From contig NZ_WITC01000117.1 of NCBI RefSeq assembly GCF_009601505.1, positions 1 to 57,558 on the forward strand: a stretch of 57,558 nt of DNA. Direction: 5' to 3'. Position 1 is the stretch's first letter; every line of letters starts with the position of its first letter. Both the position numbers and the translations under genes were made by a program. Under the pieces are notes generated by a model. That model had not been told where the DNA came from. It did no database searches and worked only from the letters and a program-made list of their open reading frames with translations. This document shows, piece after piece, positions 51,664 through 57,558 of this stretch. This stretch comes from Sinorhizobium terangae. Lineage in GTDB: Bacteria > Pseudomonadota > Alphaproteobacteria > Rhizobiales > Rhizobiaceae.

Positions 51664-53727
51664 CTAATTATTTTGAGGCGATGGCACGGCGGCCCGCGCC
51701 GCTCGCGCGCCCGGATAGACGATCGCGCGGGCGTGACCGAGCGATGCGTAATCATCGGGACTGGTCGCCAGAGGAATGCGAATACATCCCGGGCTCCGGT
51801 TCGGATTCATCTCCAGCCGACTAACGGCCGCCTGGTCGTCGATGACCTCGTTCAAGCGGATTTCGAACATGTCCACCCAGGGGAACCAGTATTCGTTCCA
51901 CGGCTGGGACGGGTCGAACAGCTCGTGATTGCCGATCGGCGGGGGCGGTGCGTCACGCAGCTGCGCCTGCAGGATGTAGCGGACGTCACTGTGCTTGACC
52001 CGATGAATGAAATCCTTGCGCAGGAAGTCGGGAGCCCGGTCGTCGTCAGACACAGCGTCCATGGACGGATGGCCGTTAGCCTTGAATTCGGGGCGCGGCA
52101 GACCGCGATCGGGGCCGCGGTCGGCGTTGATCAGGCGGAAGCGGACGTAGCGGCTGACACCAGTTTTGTCGATGAATTCGAAACAGACCCAGGTGTGATA
52201 TCGCGAATCCGTGAACGAGCCGCGGATCCGATATGCCTCTCGCAATTGATCATCGAGCATCAGGCCGGACTCGACGAGCTTTGCCCTTTCTGCGTCCGGC
52301 GTGTGGACGAAGGTCGAGAAGTCGCGGATGCTGCGCACGAAAAGCTGTCGGCCGGCATTCATCAGAATGTCATAGAAGCCGTCGCCATCGGTGCTGGCGC
52401 CCGGCTCGAAAAACTTGATCGAGGCGGCGACCCCATCGCGGGCGCGGTCGTCGGCACGACCGCCAGGGGAGGAATGGCGCAGGATGATCGGGAAGAGGCG
52501 GCCAGGCACGAAGACGTCGGTTTCAGGAAAGCCGGCCGGCGTGATGCAGCGCGCCTCGCCTTTTGCCACGACGCCGTAGGTGTGCGTCGCACGCCCGTGC
52601 TGGAGACTGGCGGCCATGAAATTGAACGTCGCCTGCAGCTTGGCAAGCACTGCCTTGAAGTCGTCATTTATGCCGGCGGTCAGTTCCTCGGGTGAAAGGC
52701 GCATGTTGAAGCTCCAGTGTTCGTTGTCGGTCGGCTCGCGGCGAATGACCTGGTTGGTCTCGTGCCGGAGGCCGGAGCTGCTGAGATAGACCCGCCGGCG
52801 GACCTCGTTGATCTCGCCAAGCGGCCGGTGTTCAGGCAACGCGTGCCACGGTGTGAAGGAGAGGTTTTCCCCGAAGGCGAGTTGCGCCGCCGAGGTGAAG
52901 GTCTGCGGTGGTATGGTGATGCGGGCGACCGCCTCGACCGGTGTCGTCCATTCGACGGTCGGGTTGTCGATGGTGGTTGCACTTGTGTCGTTGTTGAGCT
53001 GGACGCAGAAGTCGAAGACCGCCGGTCGCGTCGCCCGGGTGAGGTGGTCGGTCATCGCTTCGCGCAGATAGCCGGAACCGCGGGCCTCGGGGGGAATGGG
53101 CGAAACGAGGTTGTCCTTGGAGGGAACCACGGAATAGCGACAGGCCCGTTCGTTGCCCAGTCCGTAAGCATAGGGCACCTGGCTCCAGTAGCGTGCAGCA
53201 AGCGGGCTGTCCTGCACCTGCTGGCGAAAGCCGAGAAGCACGGGCAGGTCTTCGGGCCGGTTTTCCTTCAGCCATGCGATGAAGGCGAGCGGCGGTTCAC
53301 CGCGAGGCGCCGACTGCGCGAAATCAGCCATGAACCGGACATAGTCGCTGGTGTTTCTGATGAAGAACACCGGTTTGTCCGCCAGCACGAAGTCGTGGGT
53401 TGCTTCGTCTTCCTCGCCTTCCAGAATCTTTCGGCCGGCGACCCCGGTCAGCTTGATCGCCATGCCGTGAATATCAGGCTTGGTGTCGTCGAGCTGCGCG
53501 CCGTTGGAAAAGCGGATATAGGCCGTGTAGGTTTTCGGCTCGGCGAACAGTCCGACCTTAAGGCGCTCAGGAAGGTTCGCTAGCACCTCAAAGGTCGCAA
53601 CGACGCAGCCATGCTGCTTGTAATGCTGGCCACGCAAACCGGGGCCGGTGCTGCGCATCAGCAGCCGCTGCAACTCGTCGATTTCGGTGATCCCGGCATC
53701 GGCGTCGGGCGAGGCTGGTTCGGTCAT
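51664..53727 (-). CDS. catalase-like haem protein, two catalase-like parts
   Basis: The N-terminal half (about 25-330 of 687) has the catalase-family pattern: GQHYKQHGCVVATFEVLANL, YTAYIRFSNG, DIHGMAIKLTGV and THDFVLADKPVFFIRNTSDY. This resembles the divergent catalase family linked to allene oxide synthase and other fatty-acid hydroperoxide enzymes. The second half repeats related elements (RATHTYGVVAKGEARCITPA, FPETDVFVPGRLFPIILRHS, DGFYDILMNAGRQLFVRSIR), suggesting an internal duplication. The C terminus ends with a WNEYWFPWVDMFEIRLNE segment. No signal peptide is seen. Neighbouring cytochromes and patatin suggest it works on oxidised lipids, but whether it binds haem cannot be shown: the proximal Tyr context was not identified with certainty. 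Confidence 0.7.
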   Translation of the reverse strand: MTEPASPDADAGITEIDELQRLLMRSTGPGLRGQHYKQHGCVVATFEVLANLPERLKVGLFAEPKTYTAYIRFSNGAQLDDTKPDIHGMAIKLTGVAGRKILEGEEDEATHDFVLADKPVFFIRNTSDYVRFMADFAQSAPRGEPPLAFIAWLKENRPEDLPVLLGFRQQVQDSPLAARYWSQVPYAYGLGNERACRYSVVPSKDNLVSPIPPEARGSGYLREAMTDHLTRATRPAVFDFCVQLNNDTSATTIDNPTVEWTTPVEAVARITIPPQTFTSAAQLAFGENLSFTPWHALPEHRPLGEINEVRRRVYLSSSGLRHETNQVIRREPTDNEHWSFNMRLSPEELTAGINDDFKAVLAKLQATFNFMAASLQHGRATHTYGVVAKGEARCITPAGFPETDVFVPGRLFPIILRHSSPGGRADDRARDGVAASIKFFEPGASTDGDGFYDILMNAGRQLFVRSIRDFSTFVHTPDAERAKLVESGLMLDDQLREAYRIRGSFTDSRYHTWVCFEFIDKTGVSRYVRFRLINADRGPDRGLPRPEFKANGHPSMDAVSDDDRAPDFLRKDFIHRVKHSDVRYILQAQLRDAPPPPIGNHELFDPSQPWNEYWFPWVDMFEIRLNEVIDDQAAVSRLEMNPNRSPGCIRIPLATSPDDYASLGHARAIVYPGARAARAAVPSPQNN

Positions 53728-53772
53728 TGCGCCAGTGCTCCAAGCTATGAGTGGGGTGAATGCGGGCCCCCG

Positions 53773-55677
53773 CTAGCGGGTTTTCAGATATTCGATGAGG
53801 TCCTTGAGGGCATCGGCATATTGCTGGCCACTCCAGTCGAGGCGACGGAGCTTGCCATCGACCACGAGGTTGCGGTCGTGGCCCGTGGCGGCATGACCGT
53901 CCTTTTGCGTGTCGTAGACGGTCAGCGTCGGCGAGGTGTCGGCAACGAGCCCGGCAACGGCCGGATCCCAGACATATCCGACCTTCGCAGTGTCGTATTG
54001 GATCGCGCCGCGCAAGAATTGCGCCGGGCGGCTCGTCGGCACCAGGAGGTGGTATAACGTCGGAACGGAACCATTGTGCAGGTAAGGCGCGCGTGCCCAC
54101 ACCCCGTCGAGCACCTCGGCGACATAGCCCTGGACCGCCGGCGTCGTGCGGGCGGTGATCACGTCCTCGCCCGCCATCCGGCAGGGACGGACTTCCTCGC
54201 CCGTCGGGGTGCGATAGAGGAAATCCTGGTTGTGGCAGCTTGCCTGGAAGCCGGCGGCGAAAAGCTGGAACGCCGCGTCATTGAGGACGGCCGCGCGGTT
54301 CATGTCCGTGCCTATATCGCGGAACTGGTAGATTGTGTCGTTGTGCGGCTTGTGGCACACGGCGCAATTGTCTTTAAACAGCGCTTCGCCGCGCAAGGCG
54401 CTCGGCATGTCGACATCGAACGGGTAGGGGGCCGGCGGCAGGCCGTCGAGGAAATTGGCGACAACGCCGGTATTGACGAGGTCGATCTTGGAAGGGTCGC
54501 CGACGATCGGGAGCTGCGCAGCGATGTTGCGCCAGAACGCCATCTTCACGCTGCCGTCCCACTGGGCTAGCGAGCGTTCCTGTTGGTTCCACACGCTCGG
54601 AATGTCGGTAATGGTGGCAAATGGTGGGATTTCTGGATGCGAACTACTCTTGAATGCCGTGGCATCGAAGTTCCGGTTGAGGCCCCCCGCTGCGTTCGGC
54701 TGGCATTCGCCGGGGGGCATTGCCTTGGCGACCAACAACTGGAAAATGAGATCGCCGCTGCCATCCTGCTGTCCGGTGCTGAAGCCGGAAAAGCCAGGTC
54801 CATTCCAGTTGCCGTAGCTGGTCTGTTTTTGAAGCTCGATCCCGGCTTCGCGCTGAACGGTACCACAGGCGAACGTCGCCAAAATGCCGGGAAGGTTCTT
54901 TTTTAAAGCGGCTCGTTGAGCGACTTCGACATTCGGCGTGAAATTCAGGAATCCGGATTTGCCGAAATAAGCCGGAGGATAGAAATACCCGTTCGGTTTG
55001 GCATCGATGATAGCTGCGATGCGCTCGGCCGACGCTTTGATCTTTTCAGGCGTGGAGAAGTAGGCTGCCACCGTTCGCGAGTAGGCATCCCGCCACTTGC
55101 GCACGTCCATCTTCGTGTTCGGCGCACCGTCGACGAGCGCCGGTCCATCCGGCGTCTGTACCTGTCCAATGTGGCAGGCGCCGCAGGCAAGCGTCACGAC
55201 ATCGAGCCCGGGCTTGGCGAAATCGATCTCTCCCAACGGATTGCCGCTAGCATCGAGGGGGCGGCCCGCGGTAGAAGCGATGCCGAGGCCGAGCGGCAGC
55301 GGCCGCGATTTGTCATCCGGATCAACAAAGAAGCCGAAACGCCCGAAATTCTCATCATTTCGGCCCCAAATTTCTGGCGCGAGATCGGGTAACACGCGCT
55401 GGAGCAAATAAGGTACGCCGGTAAAGCCATTGCCCGCATTCGCGAACCACGACGAGCCGACCGGATTCTGGTTTCGGAAGGCGGTCCGTTCGCCATCGCA
55501 CCCAGCGCGAATCTCTGTCCAACTGATTGTCGTATCCGCACTCAGGTCATCTCGCGCCGAACAGGCGGGGTTTGCTGCAGCTAGCCCGTGGCTCGCGAAA
55601 ATCCAGAGTGACGCACCGTAGCCCAGCGCCAAAAAGTGCAGAGCAAAAGGGAGACGTTCACGACGGTGAGACGGCAT
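53773..55677 (-). CDS. RoxA-type di-haem c-type cytochrome oxygenase/peroxidase-like
   Basis: ATG at 55677 has CGAGG six bases upstream; two start codons further upstream (55692 and 55701) are weaker. The 634-residue protein starts with a signal peptide ending HGLAAANPA. The first haem site is LACGACHIGQ (about residues 163-172) and the second is DNCAVCHKPHND (about 440). SVWNQQERSLAQWDGSVKMA and VWARAPYLHNGSVPTLYHLL match the RoxA-like core. Together with the gene at 49822 this gives two related di-haem enzymes in one operon, the first upstream and the second downstream of the catalase-like gene. It is the first gene of the operon; the promoter should lie in 55680-55850. Confidence 0.85.
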   Translation of the reverse strand: MPSHRRERLPFALHFLALGYGASLWIFASHGLAAANPACSARDDLSADTTISWTEIRAGCDGERTAFRNQNPVGSSWFANAGNGFTGVPYLLQRVLPDLAPEIWGRNDENFGRFGFFVDPDDKSRPLPLGLGIASTAGRPLDASGNPLGEIDFAKPGLDVVTLACGACHIGQVQTPDGPALVDGAPNTKMDVRKWRDAYSRTVAAYFSTPEKIKASAERIAAIIDAKPNGYFYPPAYFGKSGFLNFTPNVEVAQRAALKKNLPGILATFACGTVQREAGIELQKQTSYGNWNGPGFSGFSTGQQDGSGDLIFQLLVAKAMPPGECQPNAAGGLNRNFDATAFKSSSHPEIPPFATITDIPSVWNQQERSLAQWDGSVKMAFWRNIAAQLPIVGDPSKIDLVNTGVVANFLDGLPPAPYPFDVDMPSALRGEALFKDNCAVCHKPHNDTIYQFRDIGTDMNRAAVLNDAAFQLFAAGFQASCHNQDFLYRTPTGEEVRPCRMAGEDVITARTTPAVQGYVAEVLDGVWARAPYLHNGSVPTLYHLLVPTSRPAQFLRGAIQYDTAKVGYVWDPAVAGLVADTSPTLTVYDTQKDGHAATGHDRNLVVDGKLRRLDWSGQQYADALKDLIEYLKTR

Positions 55678-55701
55678 TCTAACCTCGGTCATTGCTTGCA
55701 A

Positions 55702-56300
55702 GGAGCTGATGGACGGGTAGGGCAGATTTTAGGAGAAGCTGGCATGGAATGGCGCGCCCAGATGGAAATCCCCGCGCGCCGTTATACACGCATAAGTATT
55801 GGCATGGGCTGGGAGGATTGCAATCCTCAAACGACAGATTTTGTCCATCCTTTACTTTGTTGCCATGGCTTGGTTAGTCTAAATGATATTATTATACTAC
55901 TAATTCGACTTTCGATTTGGATCTAGTCTGGGTTCATTGCCGCCGAGTTGAAGTGTCATGGGGATTGACATTGCGGCCGCAAGACCTCCTTTCTGTCCCC
56001 CGAGGTATCGCGCACCGTTCCGATGACTGTCATGCGGTTGCGCCTCACTTTACATTCATCCCTTGGAAGCCCATTCACACGCTCAACGGTATAGACGGGT
56101 TTCGGCCGATGAGACGTTCCCGAGGAGCTGCTACCAAGATGGCGTTATGATCAGCCAATGGAATGGCTAGCAGGTGATCTTCCGAGCCTTGAAGGCGCGG
56201 CAGTGATCAGGGTGTTCGACATGAGAGTCGCCTCAAAGCCGCAATGTAATGCGGCACCAGGCGTTGAGGCAGGTGGCAGTTACAGTTCGACGAGGGGAAG
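55702..56300. other. gene-free stretch
   Basis: About 600 bp between the cytochrome operon and the dehydrogenase fragment. Short plus-strand frames are open but unlike protein. The stretch around 55860-55925 is A/T-rich (AATGATATTATTATACTAC) and may include promoter elements of the minus-strand operon. No RNA gene or repeat was identified. Confidence 0.4.
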
Positions 56301-56690
56301 ATGACAGACTTTGGAGTGGTGGGAGCAGGGCATATGGGCAGCGGCATAGCGTGCGCGTTTGCCTTAGCTGGGTTCGATGTCACCTTGATGGATATCGACG
56401 TGGATGCGCTTGCGCATGCCGTTGATCGCGTTGCAGTGCAGATCGATGAAATGATCGCGCGCGGAGATGCCGAACCTGCCGATAAGACGGCCGCCATTGC
56501 TAGGGTCGCCACCACCGCGAACCTGACAGATCTCGGTGCTAACGATCTGATAGTGGAGACTGCAACCGAGATTGAAGCCGTCAAACATCGGATTTTCGCC
56601 GAGCTGACGCCTCACCTGAAACCGCAGACAATTCTCACCTCAAAAACGTCTTCGTTTTCGGTCACCCGCATGGTGTCGCTTGGCAGATAA
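56301..56690 (+). pseudogene. 3-hydroxyacyl-CoA dehydrogenase, N-terminal fragment
   Basis: GAGGGGAAG precedes the ATG. The 129 residues form the NAD-binding Rossmann part of 3-hydroxyacyl-CoA dehydrogenase: FGVVGAGHMGSGIACAFALA, VTLMDIDVDALAHAVDRVAV and DLIVETATEIEAVKHRIFAE. The conserved TSNTSS-like loop appears here as TSKTSSFSVTRMV, and then the frame ends at SLGR. The catalytic His and the dimerising C-terminal domain (another 150-160 residues) are absent and are not seen in other frames downstream, so the gene is a deletion remnant. Confidence 0.85.
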
Positions 56691-56904
56691 ACGTGAGAAT
56701 GCGGCTGTTTCAGTTGGGCTTGGCATTTAAAGCTGAGAATCCGAGCGGCAGGATTCTCAAATTAACTGCAATTGCGAAGACGTCATCGATCGGCATGTAT
56801 GGACCATGATCTCGTCGATGGCTACTCCGGCCAGCAGAGCTGGTCGCAGATGCAGTGGCAGGATCGGACTTGCCGGTGTCGGCAGGCTCCCCCGTTCGAC
56901 GACA

Positions 56905-57558
56905 TCATCGAGATCTGGAATGATTGCGCCGAGCACCCTCAATCGCCGCGGTTCGTACCCTCGGAGAAGGGGCCTCGGCACGCGTCGCATCAGGAGCAGG
57001 CGCGATCTCGGCCGGCGATGTCCAGGCTCGGGCGCCGCGCTCGGCTTCATTGTCGAGGAGCCGTTCTCCTAGACCGCGTCGAGCCTGAGCTGCCCAAGCA
57101 AGCCGACGGTGCCTCCTCAGCCGCCGTCGTGACCATGACTTGGGATTTTCAACGGTTTGCCGATGTCCGGACAGGCTCCGGACGTGTTTTCGTCGAACCT
57201 CATCGGCAGATGCCGAGAGAAGAAGGTCAGGCGTCGATGTGCCGGCTCGGGCCGAAAGCGCGTTGAACTCGGCGAGGATCGCGTTGCCCATCTCGGTGGT
57301 GCCGACCTGGCTGCAGCCTTCCGCCATGATGTCGCCGGTGCGGATGCCCTTGTCGAGCACGTTGGCGATCGCCTTTTCGAGGTTGTCGGCTTCCTTCACG
57401 AGGTTGAAGGAATAGCGCAGGCACATGGCGAAGGAGGCGATCATGGCGATCGGGTTGGCAATGCCCTTGCCGGCAATGTCCGGTGCCGAGCCGTGCACGG
57501 GCTCGTAGAGCGCCTTGCGCTTGCCGGTCTTCGGATCCGGCGCGCCGAGCGAGGCGGA
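56905..57558 (-). CDS. leuB: 3-isopropylmalate dehydrogenase, partial, with lost stop codon
   Basis: The gene enters from the right edge. SASLGAPDPKTGKRKALYEP, VHGSAPDIAGKGIANPIAMI and TGDIMAEGCSQVGTTEMGNA are characteristic of rhizobial LeuB, which oxidises 3-isopropylmalate in leucine synthesis. The family normally ends at AEFNALSA, encoded here down to 57250. In place of a stop the next codon is CGA (TGA in relatives would need one T-to-C change), and the frame continues for about 114 codons of arginine-rich, non-protein-like sequence to 56905. A hairpin at 57165-57183 (GTCCGGA with TCCGGAC) lies in this tail and may once have been the terminator. Either a stop-loss mutation, a recombined copy, or a base error explains it. 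Confidence 0.85.
   Translation of the reverse strand, partial: SASLGAPDPKTGKRKALYEPVHGSAPDIAGKGIANPIAMIASFAMCLRYSFNLVKEADNLEKAIANVLDKGIRTGDIMAEGCSQVGTTEMGNAILAEFNALSARAGTSTPDLLLSASADEVRRKHVRSLSGHRQTVENPKSWSRRRLRRHRRLAWAAQARRGLGERLLDNEAERGARAWTSPAEIAPAPDATRAEAPSPRVRTAAIEGARRNHSRSR

Noticed and set aside
49915..53583. long plus-strand frames (399, 340 and 288 codons) across the cytochrome operon
   Set aside because: Shadows of the minus-strand cytochrome and catalase-like genes, which carry CxxCH and catalase motifs.
56772..57266. 164-codon plus-strand frame opposite the leuB tail
   Set aside because: Rich in Arg, Gln and Cys without motifs; probably neither this nor the leuB read-through tail is true coding sequence.

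Overview
The window looks like an accessory, island-like region of a GC-rich alphaproteobacterium, most likely a rhizobium (Sinorhizobium/Ensifer/Rhizobium type). The basis is the partial LeuB at the right edge, which matches what I remember of rhizobial LeuB, the codon use, and the rhizobial flavour of the insertion sequences. No ribosomal RNA, intact tRNA, CRISPR array or replication origin was seen. Many genes are of the defence, conflict or secreted-effector kind, and mobile-element debris is frequent.

Left part (1-10.4 kb): a membrane-anchored DUF2726 nuclease-like protein, a methyltransferase-HNH fusion, a Schlafen-type AlbA_2 ATPase-like protein, a frameshifted tyrosine recombinase, an HNH endonuclease and a frameshifted IS110 element. 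Two imperfect 18-bp copies of a tRNA 3'-end-like sequence (3532 and 8832) bracket the Schlafen, recombinase and HNH genes and may be attachment sites of a small integrative element.

Centre-left (10.6-26.8 kb): thirteen consecutive minus-strand genes with short gaps or overlaps. They start with SrfA-like, DUF2135-like, SrfB (Hsp70/actin-type ATPase motifs) and SrfC (P-loop) proteins. A membrane protein with a Sel1-like tail follows, then six exported PAN/Apple-domain proteins sharing one signature, an exported glycoside hydrolase family 3 enzyme, and an exported staphylococcal-nuclease-like protein. This is the best candidate for an undescribed system: a two-NTPase Srf core linked to an array of exported adhesion-type and hydrolytic proteins.

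Centre (26.8-42.6 kb): a 1443-residue protein with a signal peptide, a long predicted periplasmic region, one membrane segment and a NACHT-type NTPase, translationally coupled to a small secreted protein. Then come a decayed DUF2235 copy, a three-domain peptidoglycan hydrolase, a membrane patatin phospholipase, a small membrane protein, an intact DUF2235 hydrolase, and an operon of a secreted protein, a membrane protein, a caspase-like protease and a fourth gene cut short at a 20-bp repeat.

Right part (42.5-49.2 kb): a mosaic of broken IS21, IS1380, IS630 and TniA-like transposases, two divergent unknown genes (one with GIY-YIG-like motifs), hicA with a frameshifted hicB, and a trypsin-like protease remnant. 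From 49.2 to 55.7 kb lies a minus-strand operon of two RoxA-type di-haem cytochromes, a catalase-like protein and a 3'-truncated patatin, suggestive of lipid or polyisoprene oxidation. The end holds a truncated 3-hydroxyacyl-CoA dehydrogenase and the 3' part of leuB, whose normal stop codon appears to be lost.
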